64,000 nucleotides of DNA from Pandoraea faecigallinarum (lineage in GTDB: Bacteria; Pseudomonadota; Gammaproteobacteria; Burkholderiales; Burkholderiaceae): NCBI RefSeq assembly GCF_001029105.3, contig NZ_CP011807.3, forward strand, positions 3,596,001 through 3,660,000. The letters run 5' to 3'. Below the pieces are notes generated by a model. That model had not been told where the DNA came from and did no database searches. It saw nothing but the letters and a program-made list of their open reading frames with translations. The stretch's first letter is position 1. Each line of letters starts with the position of its first letter. The translations under genes and the position numbers were made by a program. Below, one piece after another: positions 35,000 to 44,869 of the stretch.

Positions 35000-36370
35000 T
35001 CACCGCCCTTCTTCGCAAACCTGAGCAAATGCCGTGTGCCAGTGATCGCGGCCCAGCGCGTCGATTCCCTCGACCAGACGCATCCAGTCCGGGCTACCGA
35101 TCCTGAGCGACGGGGGTGTATCACCTCTCACCAGCGCGGCAAGACGCGCCGGACACGGCGCATGCGCCGCACTCGCGTCGGGCCTGCCCGCCACGATCAT
35201 CACGCGGGCGATCCACCGGGCGACGTCGAACGGAATCGCCGGACGCATCGTCTCGCCCGGTTGCAGCGCGGGTTCGTCCGACCAGCGCCATGCATGGCGC
35301 GCACTGATCCCCGCACGCGTGGCGATTCCCAATGCACTGAGCACGTTATCGCACGTCATGCCTTGCTGCGCCGCCACCGCCATCGCCCGCTCGGCGATCT
35401 GGCGCCAGTCGCCGTTGCCCCCGCAGTCGTTGCGCACACTCGCCGCGAACAGCTCGACGAGGCGGGCACGCACGCGTCGCAGGGCGGTGGGATGCGTCAG
35501 CAGGCGACGTTCGTTGCGCGCCGCGGCGCACAGGTCGCCAGTCGTCTCGGCGGGGTCGAACATCTGCACATCGATGGGGTGAACGGTAAAGGTCGGCGAG
35601 CCCGGCTCGTCGTGACGCCAGTCCGGTTCGAGCCGGGCCTTGAGCAGTGCGAAGGCGTTGTCGTCACGAATCAGCGAAGGCCGTTCGTCGGTGATGCGCA
35701 GCGCCTCGCGCAGCGCTCTGGGCAATTTGAAGCCGAGGCCATGTGCCATCAATTGGCAAAGCCCGGCGACGCGGTCGCTGCGCGCGAGATCGGGTTGCGG
35801 TGTGTCGGCGACGTGGAGCAGCAGCGCTTCGGCAATGCGCATTTCCGCGAGCGCACGGCGCGGCAGCGAGGCCCCGTCCCGCTCGGCAGTGGCAGCGGGA
35901 GCGGTCGCATCGAACACGGCCAGACACTGACGCATTGCGCTCACGTCCGCCATCGTCCGCCGGCGCAGTTGCGAGTCCGTCTGCAATGCCCACTGGCGCT
36001 GCGTCTCGCCGCCACCGCCAATCGCCTGCTCCAGCGCCTTCAGTTCGGGCCACAGATAGGTGCACGTCGCCCCCACCGTAAGCGCGCTCAGCGCACAGGC
36101 GAAGCCGACGTCCGCCGCCCCGGGTTGCCCGGCCGCGTGTGTCTGAAAGCACCGGCTCGCGCGATGCCAGGCGCCGGCAAGCAGATGATGCAACCCGCTC
36201 TCGCGCAGACAGGCTGCGGCGCCCGAGAAGTCCGCCCTGAAGACGTCGAAAATGCAATGCATGGCCTCCTTCGCCAGCGCGAAACCGGCGTTGGGCGGCG
36301 AACCGCTCGCAAGGGGGGGGGACGGCAGCCTCCATGGCGGTGGTGGCGGTGGTGGTGATGGAAACAGCAT
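35000..36370 (-). CDS. Unrecognised protein, N-terminus coded across a homopolymeric tract
   Basis: I do not recognise this protein of about 456 residues. The N-terminal 30 residues are proline-rich (PSPPPPPPP), coded by repetitive GC-rich DNA including nine C in a row on the coding strand (36313-36321). After that the protein is Ala/Arg-rich and helical, with scattered cysteines and no signal peptide or membrane segment. ATG 36370 has no good ribosome-binding site; ATG 36262 (MHCIFDVFRADFSG) has AAGGAGG close upstream and would remove the proline-rich head. The body lacks clear motifs. Confidence 0.6.
   Translation of the reverse strand: MLFPSPPPPPPPWRLPSPPLASGSPPNAGFALAKEAMHCIFDVFRADFSGAAACLRESGLHHLLAGAWHRASRCFQTHAAGQPGAADVGFACALSALTVGATCTYLWPELKALEQAIGGGGETQRQWALQTDSQLRRRTMADVSAMRQCLAVFDATAPAATAERDGASLPRRALAEMRIAEALLLHVADTPQPDLARSDRVAGLCQLMAHGLGFKLPRALREALRITDERPSLIRDDNAFALLKARLEPDWRHDEPGSPTFTVHPIDVQMFDPAETTGDLCAAARNERRLLTHPTALRRVRARLVELFAASVRNDCGGNGDWRQIAERAMAVAAQQGMTCDNVLSALGIATRAGISARHAWRWSDEPALQPGETMRPAIPFDVARWIARVMIVAGRPDASAAHAPCPARLAALVRGDTPPSLRIGSPDWMRLVEGIDALGRDHWHTAFAQVCEEGR
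36313..36321. repeat. G9 homopolymer in a coding N-terminus
   Basis: Nine G in a row on the plus strand (C9 on the coding strand) lie about 17 codons after ATG 36370 of the unrecognised minus-strand gene and before the alternative start at 36262. Such tracts are prone to slippage. A change of one base would frameshift the product if translation starts upstream. Confidence 0.8.
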
Positions 36371-36671
36371 CGGAGGCAACTAACATGGCACAGGCTCCTG
36401 GAAGCGGAATGGCGATCCGGTCAAGCCGACGATCAGGGTCGATCCGGTCGGCGGTGCCGACGCGTCCCGGGCCTCGTTGGCCAGAGCGGGTCGGAAGAGC
36501 GGGCATGGTCCACCGCTCAAGCGCGTGCGGCTTCAGGAATCGCGCCCGGGCCTTTTGGGCGTCCTCTCGCAGAATCTGGGATGATGTCGCCATTGCCGTG
36601 CGTTACCGCCCGTTGCCGCCCGTTACCGCCCGTTGCCGCATCCCGAAAACACGTTCATCCCAGGAGACCTC
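36371..36671. other. Intergenic region between the unrecognised gene and LysE
   Basis: About 300 bp with no supported gene. It holds the divergent promoters of the unrecognised gene and of the LysE gene and ends with a 10-bp tandem repeat (36601-36640). I see no RNA structure. Confidence 0.4.
36601..36640. repeat. 10-bp tandem repeat before LysE
   Basis: Four units of CGTTACCGCC/CGTTGCCGCC alternate in 36601-36640, 30 bp before the LysE start codon. Period and regularity show a slippage-prone array in the promoter or leader. Confidence 0.8.
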
Positions 36672-37298
36672 ATGCCGACGCTCACCACGCTTGCTACCTT
36701 CGTTGCTGTCGTTCTCGGGCTGTTTCTGATTCCCGGGCCCGCGGTCCTGCTCACCATCACGCGCACCGTGCAAGGCGGACGTCGCGCGGGCGTCATGACC
36801 GGCATGGGGATCGCATTCGGCGACCTCGTCCACACGTTGTTCGCGGCGCTCGGGTTGTCCGCCGTGCTGATGACCTCGGCGTTGGCGTTCGACGTCGTGA
36901 AATATGCCGGTGCGGCCTATCTGATCTATCTCGGGATCCGGGCGCTATGGGAGCGTCCGTCCGATCCGCAACTGCCTGCCGCCCCGAAGGTATCGCCGCG
37001 ACGTGCATTTGCGCAGGCCGTGGCGACCGAGGTGCTCAACCCCAAGACCGCGCTTTTCTTCCTCGCCTTCATGCCGCAGTTCGTGCGCGCAAGCGAGGGC
37101 AACGTCTTCATGCAGTTCCTCGTACTGGGGATGGTCTTCGTCGCGATGAGCGCGCTCTACACTGCCGCCGTCGCCATGTCGGTGCGCCCGCTCGGCAAGT
37201 TCGTGGGACGCTTTACGTGGCTGCTTCGCTGGCAAGGCAAGATCATCGGCACCATCTTCATCGGACTGGGTCTGCGAGTTGCCATGCAGCAGCGCTGA
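36672..37298 (+). CDS. LysE/RhtB-family amino-acid exporter
   Basis: The 208-residue membrane protein starts MPTLTTLATFVAVVLGLFLIPGPAVLLTITR, the conserved first segment of the RhtB group, and has VKYAGAAYLIYLGIRALW and LNPKTALFFLAFMPQFV. It should export an amino acid or homoserine-like compound across the inner membrane. CAGGAG lies before ATG 36672. It is followed by the DUF3047 gene after 29 bp. Confidence 0.92.
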   Translation: MPTLTTLATFVAVVLGLFLIPGPAVLLTITRTVQGGRRAGVMTGMGIAFGDLVHTLFAALGLSAVLMTSALAFDVVKYAGAAYLIYLGIRALWERPSDPQLPAAPKVSPRRAFAQAVATEVLNPKTALFFLAFMPQFVRASEGNVFMQFLVLGMVFVAMSALYTAAVAMSVRPLGKFVGRFTWLLRWQGKIIGTIFIGLGLRVAMQQR

Positions 37299-37327
37299 GT
37301 TCGTCTTTGACCTGGGAGTCGTCCGCC

Positions 37328-38185
37328 ATGCAACGCATTGTCCCGACGCTTCGTCCGTTGTCCTCGCAACGTCCTTCCCCGTCCGTTCCGCGCGCGCCGC
37401 GCCGCCGGTTCGCAGCATTCGCATCGTTCGTGCGGTCCGTTGCGTACACCGCTTATGTCGCATCGGCAGCCGCCGCCGGCGCATATCTGCCGCTCGCGCG
37501 GGCCGCCGACGCACCGCCGCCCGGCCCTGCCGCCATCCCCTTTTCAAAAGCTCCGGCGGGCAACACGTTGCCAGCCGGATGGCAAAACCTGCCGGTCGTC
37601 AGCGGCAAGAAACTCACCGTCTACACCGTGGTGGCCGATGGCAAGCGCAACGTGATCGAAGCGAGTTCCGCCGACTCGGCATCGGCGCTCGTGGCCAAAG
37701 GCGACGGCATCGATCTGAGCGCGACGCCTGTCGTCGCGTGGCGCTGGAAAGTCGAAAAGGGCATTCCCGGCGCGGACAACCGGGCGAGCGACAAGGAAGA
37801 CGCGCCGGCGCGGCTGGTGTTCTTCTTCGACGGCGACAAGTCCTCGCTCTCGTTCGGCGAGCGGGCCGCCATGACACTGGCGAAAGCCGGCGGTGAAGAC
37901 CTTCCCTATGCCACGCTCATGTACATCTGGTCCGACGACGCGCCGGTGGGCGGCATCATCCAGAACCCTCACACCGACCGGGTGCAAATGATCGTGGTCG
38001 CGGGAAGTGACGCATCGACCGGCAAGTGGCAAACGTTCTCACGCAATCTCGCAGCCGACTACGAGCGGGTCTATAAGGAGAAACCGGGCAAACTGCTCGG
38101 TTACGGCGTCTTCACCGACAGCGATAACACGCATGCCAGCGCACATGCGTGGTACGGCGACGTGCGCTTCGAGGCGGGCAAGTGA
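37328..38185 (+). CDS. DUF3047-family exported protein
   Basis: The 285-residue protein has a basic, hydrophobic N-terminus ending near residue 60 (LPLARAADA) that looks like a signal peptide, then a DUF3047 core with VVAWRWKVEKGIPGADNRASDKEDAPARLVFFFDGD and YGVFTDSDNTHASAHAWYGDVRF. The family's function is not known; an envelope or carbohydrate-binding-like role is only a guess from the fold hints. It follows the LysE gene by 29 bp on the same strand. Confidence 0.85.
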   Translation: MQRIVPTLRPLSSQRPSPSVPRAPRRRFAAFASFVRSVAYTAYVASAAAAGAYLPLARAADAPPPGPAAIPFSKAPAGNTLPAGWQNLPVVSGKKLTVYTVVADGKRNVIEASSADSASALVAKGDGIDLSATPVVAWRWKVEKGIPGADNRASDKEDAPARLVFFFDGDKSSLSFGERAAMTLAKAGGEDLPYATLMYIWSDDAPVGGIIQNPHTDRVQMIVVAGSDASTGKWQTFSRNLAADYERVYKEKPGKLLGYGVFTDSDNTHASAHAWYGDVRFEAGK

Positions 38186-38447
38186 GGGAAAGCGAGGACA
38201 GGCGGCGAGATCGCCGGAAGCGATTTTCATCGTGAAAATCCGTCTCCGGTTTCATCTGTCGACACCCACACCAACCGCGCCGTCGAGAGCATTGAAAAAA
38301 GCACTGAAAGCCCCGTGTGACGTGGCTTTCGCGCTATGGCAACAATCGCTTGCGTGCTACGCTATCTCGCCTGGAATTTGAGCCCGCGTTGCACACGGAC
38401 TCATTGCATCCAATCGTCGTTCAGCCTTTCATCGCCCCGCGAGCGCC

Positions 38448-40232
38448 ATGCAGAAGAATCGCCAGCCCAAGGACGTCACGTTCGCCGCCAGTCCCGTTTT
38501 GCAATCGCGCATGTCGTTGTGGCGCTCCAAATTCGTCGTCATTGTCATTACCCTCGCCTTCATCGGTCTGGTCGTGCGCGCGTTCTGGATCGCCGGGCCG
38601 GGGAACAGCTTTTACATCGCGCAGGGCGAAAAGCGTTACGAACACGCCATCGTCATGCCAGGGGTACGCGGCAAGATCGAAGATCGCGATGGACGCGTGC
38701 TCGCCACCAGTCTGCCGATGCGCACCATCTGGGCAGTGCCGGCCGAAGTGCCGGACGACCTGTCCGACAGCGACATTCAGAAAGCCAGCAAGCTGCTGGA
38801 CATCCCTGTCAAGGAATTGCGCGCCAAGCTCATCGGCGAGAAAAAATTCGTCTACGTGAAGCGTCAGGTGTCGCCGGAGATCGGCAAGCAGGTCGAGGCA
38901 CTGGGTATTCCTGGCGTCTATGAAAGCAGCGAGTTCAAGCGCTTTTATCCGGAAGGTGATGTCGCGGCGCACGTTGTGGGCTTCACGAACGTCGAGGACA
39001 AGGGTCAGGAAGGCATGGAGCTTGGCGAGGAGTCGTTGCTCGAAGGCACGGCGGGCGTGCGTCGCGTCATCAAGGACCGCATCGGGCGCACCATTCAGGA
39101 CCTCGACGACTCCAGCCCGCCGCGCGACGGCAAGGACATTCGTCTGACGCTGGACACCCGCGTGCAGTACATCGCCTACGAGGCATTGAAGAATGCGGTG
39201 GATCGCACTGGCGCGAAGGCGGCCATGGCAGTCGTCATCGACGCGAAAAGCGGGCAGGTGCTGGCGCTGGCGAATTTGCCGACGTACAACCCGAACGACC
39301 GTGAGCATCTGACCGGCGAGCAGTTGCGTAACCGCGTGTTCACGGACGTCTTCGAGCCGGGTTCGATTCTCAAGCCGTTCACCATGGCGTTGGCGCTGGA
39401 TCTGCATCGGCTCACACCGGCCACGCCCATCGACACCGGCCCGGGCCGTTATGTATTCGAAGGTGCGACGATTACCGACGACAGTGCGAACGGTGTGCTG
39501 ACGGCGGCGGGCGTGATTCAGAAGTCGAGCAACATCGGCATGACCAAGGTATCGACGATGTTGCGGGCCGAAGAAATGTGGGACATGTTCACCGAGATCG
39601 GGTTGGGACAGCAGCCGAAACTCGGCTTTCCCGGCGCGGTCTCGGGGCGTCTGCGTCCGTACAAATCGTGGCGGCGGATCGAGCAGGCGACCATGGCGTA
39701 CGGCTACGGGATTTCAGCATCGCTGTTCCAGTTGGCCCGCGCGTACACCATCTTCGCGAACGACGGTGTGCTCGTCCCCATCTCCATCATCAAACCCGAC
39801 GCGCCCGTGCCGCCCGAAGGCGTGCGTGTGATCGATGCGCGCACGGCGGCCGAGATGCGCAAGATGCTGGCTGCGGTGGTCGACACGGGCGGAACGGCGA
39901 CGACGGCTCAGGTGGCGGGTTACAGCATTGGCGGCAAGACCGGGACCGCGTACAAGGCCGGCGTGCGCGGTTACGATCATTCGAAGTATCGGGCATCGTT
40001 TGTAGGGATTGCGCCGTTGTCGGCGCCGCGTCTGGTAATTGCGGTGTCGGTCGACGAGCCCAAGGCGTCGCAGCACTTTGGGGGGCAGGCGGCTGGCCCG
40101 GCGTTCGCGGAGATTGCCTCGCAGGCCTTGCCTCTGCTTGGCATTCGGCCGGACCTGCCGGTACGGCCCGGGGTGATTCTGGCGGCACCGACCTCCGATA
40201 CGCCGCCGGACGACAAGGCGCCGCACGGTTGA
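38448..40232 (+). CDS. FtsI-like class B penicillin-binding protein (PBP3 type), outside a dcw cluster
   Basis: The 594-residue protein has a short cytoplasmic head, one membrane anchor (residues about 28-48), a dimerisation domain and a transpeptidase domain with EPGSILKPF (Ser306, Lys309), SSN (360-362) and KTGT (497-500). It cross-links septal peptidoglycan in the periplasm. No division-cell wall genes flank it, so it is probably an extra FtsI-type copy besides the one in the dcw cluster. The gene ends at a strong bidirectional terminator shared with cyo. Confidence 0.9.
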   Translation: MQKNRQPKDVTFAASPVLQSRMSLWRSKFVVIVITLAFIGLVVRAFWIAGPGNSFYIAQGEKRYEHAIVMPGVRGKIEDRDGRVLATSLPMRTIWAVPAEVPDDLSDSDIQKASKLLDIPVKELRAKLIGEKKFVYVKRQVSPEIGKQVEALGIPGVYESSEFKRFYPEGDVAAHVVGFTNVEDKGQEGMELGEESLLEGTAGVRRVIKDRIGRTIQDLDDSSPPRDGKDIRLTLDTRVQYIAYEALKNAVDRTGAKAAMAVVIDAKSGQVLALANLPTYNPNDREHLTGEQLRNRVFTDVFEPGSILKPFTMALALDLHRLTPATPIDTGPGRYVFEGATITDDSANGVLTAAGVIQKSSNIGMTKVSTMLRAEEMWDMFTEIGLGQQPKLGFPGAVSGRLRPYKSWRRIEQATMAYGYGISASLFQLARAYTIFANDGVLVPISIIKPDAPVPPEGVRVIDARTAAEMRKMLAAVVDTGGTATTAQVAGYSIGGKTGTAYKAGVRGYDHSKYRASFVGIAPLSAPRLVIAVSVDEPKASQHFGGQAAGPAFAEIASQALPLLGIRPDLPVRPGVILAAPTSDTPPDDKAPHG

Positions 40233-40242
40233 CGGCTTCGAA

Positions 40243-40280
40243 TAAAAAAGGCGGCCCGGATATTCCGAGGCCGCCTTTTC
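40243..40280. terminator. Bidirectional terminator between the PBP gene and cyo
   Basis: A stem of AAAAGGCGGCC and GGCCGCCTTTT is bounded by A and T runs on both sides, between convergent genes. It should terminate the PBP gene on the plus strand and cyoABCD on the minus strand. Confidence 0.88.
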
Positions 40281-40313
40281 ACTTGCCTGAAACAACCAGA
40301 CAAGTCCGGGAAC

Positions 40314-40679
40314 TTACATGCCCGGCATCATCAGCGAGTTGGCGTTGTGCATGATCCACAGCGAGCCGACGAGCACGATGGCCACGATCAGCACCGTGAA
40401 CAGGAACGCCATCACATTCCAGCGCTGTTCCGACGAACGGTCCATGTGCAGGAAGTAGATCAGGTGGACGATGATCTGCACGAGGGCTGCGCCGAGGATC
40501 AGGGGCAGCACCGTCGACGGCGGCATCGTGCCATCCATCACCAGCTTGAACGGCACGACCGTCAGGATCACTGCGAGCACGAAACCGATCAGGTACGACT
40601 TCACGCTGCCGTGGCTGCCACCGGCCGCATTGTGGCCAGCTTCGTGGCCGTGCGATTGCACCGATTTGCTATTGCTCAT
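40314..40679 (-). CDS. cyoD: Cytochrome bo3 ubiquinol oxidase subunit IV
   Basis: The 121-residue protein has three membrane segments, with FVLAVILTVVPFKLV in the first and IVHLIYFLHMDRSSEQRWN between the second and third, typical of CyoD. It stabilises the bo3 oxidase, which oxidises ubiquinol, reduces O2 and pumps protons in the inner membrane. Its start follows directly on the cyoC stop codon. It is the last gene of the operon. Confidence 0.96.
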   Translation of the reverse strand: MSNSKSVQSHGHEAGHNAAGGSHGSVKSYLIGFVLAVILTVVPFKLVMDGTMPPSTVLPLILGAALVQIIVHLIYFLHMDRSSEQRWNVMAFLFTVLIVAIVLVGSLWIMHNANSLMMPGM

Positions 40680-41306
40680 TTACATCGCTCCCATCAGGTA
40701 GACGACCGTGAACACGCCGATCCAGACCACGTCCAGAAAGTGCCAGAACAGCGAGAGGCACTGAAGACGCGTGGTGTTGGTCGAGCTCAGGCCTTTCTTG
40801 GCGATCTGGTACATCAGGACCGCCATCCACAGCAGCCCCGAGGCCACGTGCAGACCGTGAGTTGCCACCAGGGCGAAGAACGACGACAGGAAACCGCTAC
40901 GGTTCGGGCCTGCGCCTTCGAGAATCAGGTGGTGGAATTCGTACAGTTCCATCGCGATAAACGCGGCACCCAGAATCCACGTGATGGCGAGCCAGCCCAT
41001 CACGGCGCCCTTTTTGCCGTTGTGCAGGCCGATCATGGCGAAGCCATAGGTGATCGACGAGAACAGCAGGATGAACGTTTCGACCAGCACGAACTTCAGG
41101 TCGAACAATTCCTTACCCGTGGGGCCGCCCGCCGTTGCGTCACGCAGCACGGCAAACGTGGCAAACAAGCTGGCGAACAGCACCAGGTCGGTCATCAGGT
41201 ACACCCAGAAACCGAAGATCGTGTTGCCTCCGGTGTCGTGGTGCGCGTGGTCATGCGCATGCGCATCGGCATGCGCGCCAGTGTGTTTGAGAACTTCGCT
41301 CGTCAT
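40680..41306 (-). CDS. cyoC: Cytochrome bo3 ubiquinol oxidase subunit III
   Basis: The 208-residue subunit has five membrane segments and typical phrases [22 protein letters not shown] and [38 protein letters not shown] 41306 matches the family start. The head is notably His-rich ([17 protein letters not shown], residues about 8-24), more than in E. coli CyoC. It follows cyoB by 2 bp and precedes cyoD directly. Confidence 0.96.
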   Translation of the reverse strand: MTSEVLKHTGAHADAHAHDHAHHDTGGNTIFGFWVYLMTDLVLFASLFATFAVLRDATAGGPTGKELFDLKFVLVETFILLFSSITYGFAMIGLHNGKKGAVMGWLAITWILGAAFIAMELYEFHHLILEGAGPNRSGFLSSFFALVATHGLHVASGLLWMAVLMYQIAKKGLSSTNTTRLQCLSLFWHFLDVVWIGVFTVVYLMGAM

Positions 41307-41308
41307 GA

Positions 41309-43297
41309 TTAAGCCTTTGCTGCTGCGGCCAGTGCCTGATGGTGAGCCGATTCGATGGCCACCACTTCCGGCGACTGCACGTAGTAGTCGATCGAATCGT
41401 TGTTGCTGCGGCAGATGAACGTCACGATCATGCCCACGAAGCCAACGATGGCGAGCCACCAGATGTGCCAGATCGCGGCGAAACCGAACACCAGCGAGAA
41501 CGCACTGATGATGAAACCGGCGCCGGTGTTCTTCGGCATGTGAATCGGGGCGTAGCTCGTCTTCAGATCGCTCTTGATGCCGTGTTCCTTGCGATAGGCC
41601 AGTTCGTCGATGTCATGCACGCGCGGCTCTTCGGCAAAGTTGTAGAACTGCGGCGGCGAAGACGTCATCCACTCCAGCGTACGGCCGTTCCAGGGATCGC
41701 CCGTCGTGTCGGCCAGCGCCTTGCGGTTCTTGATCGACACGACCAGTTGCAGCACCTGGAAGCCGATACCCGCGGCGATGAACAGTGCACCGATGAGTGC
41801 AGCGATCAGCCAGGGTTGCCATTCCGGATTGCTGTAGTGGTTCAGACGACGGGTCATGCCCATCAGGCCCAGCACGTACAGCGGCATGAACGCGAGGTAG
41901 AAGCCGATCAGCCAGCACCAGAAGCTTGCCTTGCCCAGACGCTCGTCGAGCTTGAAGCCGAAAGCCTTCGGGAACCAGTAGTTCATACCGGCGATGTAAC
42001 CGAACAGCACGCCACCGATGATCACGTTGTGGAAGTGGGCAATCAGGAACAGCGAGTTGTGCAGCACGAAGTCGGCGCCCGGCACGGCCAGCAGCACACC
42101 GGTCATACCGCCGATCACGAACGTGACGATGAAGCCCAGCGTCCACAGCACCGGCGTGGTCATTTGCACGCGACCGCGGTACATCGTGAACAGCCAGTTG
42201 AAGATCTTCACGCCGGTCGGGATCGAGATGATCATCGTCGCGATACCGAAGAAGGCGTTCACGCTCGCGCCCGAGCCCATCGTGAAGAAGTGGTGCGCCC
42301 ACACGAGGAACGACAGCACCATGATCGCAGCCGTCGCGTACACCATCGACTTGTAGCCGAACAGCTTCTTGCCGGAGAACGTCGAGATGATTTCCGAGAA
42401 GATACCGAACGCCGGCAGAATCAGGATGTACACCTCCGGATGACCCCAGATCCAGATCAGGTTGATGTACATCATCGGGTTGCCGCCCAACTCATTCGTG
42501 AAGAAATGGAAGTCGAGGTAGCGATCCAGCGAGAGCAGAGCCAGCGTCACCGTCAGGACCGGGAACGCGGCGCACACCAGCACCATCGTGCACAGGGACG
42601 TCCACGTGAAGATCGGCATCTTCATCAGGTTCATGCCCGGCGCGCGCATCTTCAGAATCGTGACGACGAAGTTCACACCGGTGAGCAACGTCCCCAACCC
42701 TGAAATCTGCAAGGCCCAGATGTAGTAGTCCACCCCCACGCCAGGGCTGTATTGAATGCCCGAGAGCGGCGGGTAAGCCAGCCAGCCCGTGCGTGCGAAT
42801 TCGCCCACGCCCAGCGACAGGTTCACCAGCGCGGCACCGGCCACGAACAGCCAGAACGACAGCGTGTTCAGGAACGGAAACGCCACGTCGCGTGCGCCGA
42901 TTTGCAGCGGCACCACGAGGTTCACGAGCCCCGTCATGAACGGCATCGCCACGAAGAAGATCATGATCACGCCGTGAGCCGTGAAGATCTGGTCGTAGTG
43001 ATCCGGCGGGAGAATGCCGCCCGAGTTGTGCGCAAGCGCCAACTGCGTACGCATCATCATGGCGTCGGCAAAGCCGCGCAGCAGCATGACGAGCGCGACG
43101 AGCACGTACATGACACCGATCTTCTTGTGATCGACCGACGTCACCCACTCGTTCCAAAGGTACTTCCACTTACCGAAGTAGGTGAGCAGGGCGATGATGC
43201 CCAGCCCGCCCAGCACCATCATGCCGACCGCGCCGACGATGATCGGCTCGTGGTACGGGATGGCTTCGAGAGTCAGTTTGCCAAACAGTGCCGACAT
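41309..43297 (-). CDS. cyoB: Cytochrome bo3 ubiquinol oxidase subunit I
   Basis: The 662-residue subunit holds heme b, heme o3 and CuB. Visible ligand motifs are [10 protein letters not shown] (heme b), [15 protein letters not shown] (CuB His with cross-linked Tyr), WAHHFF (CuB) and IAHFHNVI (heme o3 and heme b). It starts [19 protein letters not shown] and has about 15 membrane segments. It follows cyoA by 5 bp in the operon. Confidence 0.98.
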   Translation of the reverse strand: MSALFGKLTLEAIPYHEPIIVGAVGMMVLGGLGIIALLTYFGKWKYLWNEWVTSVDHKKIGVMYVLVALVMLLRGFADAMMMRTQLALAHNSGGILPPDHYDQIFTAHGVIMIFFVAMPFMTGLVNLVVPLQIGARDVAFPFLNTLSFWLFVAGAALVNLSLGVGEFARTGWLAYPPLSGIQYSPGVGVDYYIWALQISGLGTLLTGVNFVVTILKMRAPGMNLMKMPIFTWTSLCTMVLVCAAFPVLTVTLALLSLDRYLDFHFFTNELGGNPMMYINLIWIWGHPEVYILILPAFGIFSEIISTFSGKKLFGYKSMVYATAAIMVLSFLVWAHHFFTMGSGASVNAFFGIATMIISIPTGVKIFNWLFTMYRGRVQMTTPVLWTLGFIVTFVIGGMTGVLLAVPGADFVLHNSLFLIAHFHNVIIGGVLFGYIAGMNYWFPKAFGFKLDERLGKASFWCWLIGFYLAFMPLYVLGLMGMTRRLNHYSNPEWQPWLIAALIGALFIAAGIGFQVLQLVVSIKNRKALADTTGDPWNGRTLEWMTSSPPQFYNFAEEPRVHDIDELAYRKEHGIKSDLKTSYAPIHMPKNTGAGFIISAFSLVFGFAAIWHIWWLAIVGFVGMIVTFICRSNNDSIDYYVQSPEVVAIESAHHQALAAAAKA

Positions 43298-43302
43298 TGT
43301 TT

Positions 43303-44358
43303 TTACTCCTTATGCGCGTGCGCAGCCGTACCGGCGTGCATCGCGTGCGCACCGGCGTCCATGGCCATGGTCATCGACTGGCCTTGCACGTTGGCGGCGG
43401 CGGCCGGGGCCGTCGCGGCGCCGGTGCCCGCGCCCTTCATTTCCAACTTCATGTCCATGCCCTTCATTTCCATGGCACCGTGGTTCTCATGGCCTTCGTG
43501 CTGCTGCGCCATGCCCGATGCCATCGGGGCGTGCACGATCGACTGGAACATATTCGCGTCGACCGAGCTGTAATACGTCACCGGCGTGTTCTCGCTCATC
43601 GGCACCAGCGAGGCGTAGGCCTGCTTGTCGAGCACCTTCTTCGACTCGCGCACCTTCGTCACCCATTGCTGGAAGTCGCCGTCGGTCATCGCCAGCGTCT
43701 TGAAGCGCATGCCCGAGAAGCCGCCGCCGCTGTAGTTCGCCGAGATACCGTCGTACGAGCCGACGTGGTTGGCGATCAGGTGCAGCTTCGTTTCCATGCC
43801 GGCCATCGAGTAGACCTGACTACCCAATTGCGGAATGAAGAACGAGTTCATGATCGATTCCGAGGTGATCTTGAAATTCACCGGGACATCGACAGGAACA
43901 GCCAGTTCGTTGATCGACGCAATGCCCTGTTCCGGGTAGATGAACAACCACTTGTAGTTCATCGCCACCACTTCGACCGTAATCGGCTTCACTTCGCTTT
44001 CCAGTGGCTTGTACGGATCGAGTTCGTGGGTGGAGACCCAAGTGATGCGCGCGAGGATCGCAATGATGATGATCGGCACGAGCCAGACCACAACCTCGAT
44101 GGCCGTCGAGTGCGACCAATTCGGCTCGTAGCGGGCCGACTTGTTGGTTGCGCGATACTTCCACGCGAACCACAGCGTCATCAGGATGACCGGAATCACC
44201 ACGATCAACATCAGCCAGGTGGCCGTGAGGATCAGGTTCTTGTTCTCGATTCCGATCTGCCCCTTAGGGTCGAGCAGCGTCATGTCGCAGCCGGCCAAAA
44301 GCAGCGGCGAGCACAAGGCGAGGAGCCTAAACAATCGCGGGTTTCTGTGTTTCTTCAT
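43303..44358 (-). CDS. cyoA: Cytochrome bo3 ubiquinol oxidase subunit II, with Met/His-rich tail
   Basis: The 351-residue protein starts at ATG 44358 and has a lipobox (LLLAGC, Cys24), two membrane helices and a cupredoxin domain lacking CuA ligands, as in quinol oxidases. After the usual end it carries a tail of about 80 residues rich in Met and His (for example [20 protein letters not shown] and [16 protein letters not shown]). The tail is periplasmic and looks able to bind copper. It is the first gene of cyoABCD. Confidence 0.96.
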   Translation of the reverse strand: MKKHRNPRLFRLLALCSPLLLAGCDMTLLDPKGQIGIENKNLILTATWLMLIVVIPVILMTLWFAWKYRATNKSARYEPNWSHSTAIEVVVWLVPIIIIAILARITWVSTHELDPYKPLESEVKPITVEVVAMNYKWLFIYPEQGIASINELAVPVDVPVNFKITSESIMNSFFIPQLGSQVYSMAGMETKLHLIANHVGSYDGISANYSGGGFSGMRFKTLAMTDGDFQQWVTKVRESKKVLDKQAYASLVPMSENTPVTYYSSVDANMFQSIVHAPMASGMAQQHEGHENHGAMEMKGMDMKLEMKGAGTGAATAPAAAANVQGQSMTMAMDAGAHAMHAGTAAHAHKE

Positions 44359-44869
44359 GTCACACGACAGGGTTGAGTTGGCCAGCGAACGGCGCAACAC
44401 GGGCTTACCGGCCTGATGCAGGGTCGCAGGAGGTTGGCAAGGGTTAAGGTGGGACGGGAGCAGTCGTCACGCCGGTATTGCGCCGGTCGAACTACGACGA
44501 CTGTGTCATCGAAAAGACGGGAACCGGGGCGGATTGCCGCCCGCAGACCTCAAGTCACTGTCCGACTTCTTGTCTTTTACTTCCATCACGGTGCGGCATT
44601 ATGCCGAAGTTTAATTAGGCGGGACATCACGCACCCGCCGGCGCGACAATGTGTCGCGCGGGCCTCACGCGTACGCGCGCGACGTTTTCCCGACAGATCG
44701 ACACCTTTTTGACGGTAAACGCTGTGCAATGCAGCAATGGGGGAAGGTTCTTGGAATTCAACGGGTGCGACGTTGTGTCGCACCCTGATTTGCGGTGTCG
44801 CAGCGAAATGCACCTTGTTGGTGCAACCGGGTGGAGCGTGATGCAGGGGGGAGGATGGTGCCCGGCTTT
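44359..44869. other. Intergenic region upstream of cyoA
   Basis: About 510 bp between cyoA and the LysE gene, both on the minus strand. It should hold the cyo promoter. It contains a perfect palindrome CGGCATTATGCCG (44594-44606) and a strong inverted repeat with arms GGGTGCGAC and GTCGCACCC (44763-44785) without a T run. No gene is supported. Confidence 0.5.
44763..44785. repeat. Perfect inverted repeat upstream of cyo
   Basis: Arms GGGTGCGAC and GTCGCACCC enclose a 5-base loop (GTTGT). No T run follows on either strand, so it could be an operator or a weak transcript end for the LysE gene, about 85 bp past its stop codon. Confidence 0.5.

Noticed and set aside
38222..38240. Small perfect hairpin (GATTTTCA with TGAAAATC) after the DUF3047 gene considered as terminator
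   Set aside because: The stem is AT-rich, the loop is 3 bases and no T run follows on the plus strand.
44763..44785. Inverted repeat considered as an intrinsic terminator of the LysE gene
   Set aside because: No T run follows the stem on the minus strand, so only an inverted repeat is claimed.
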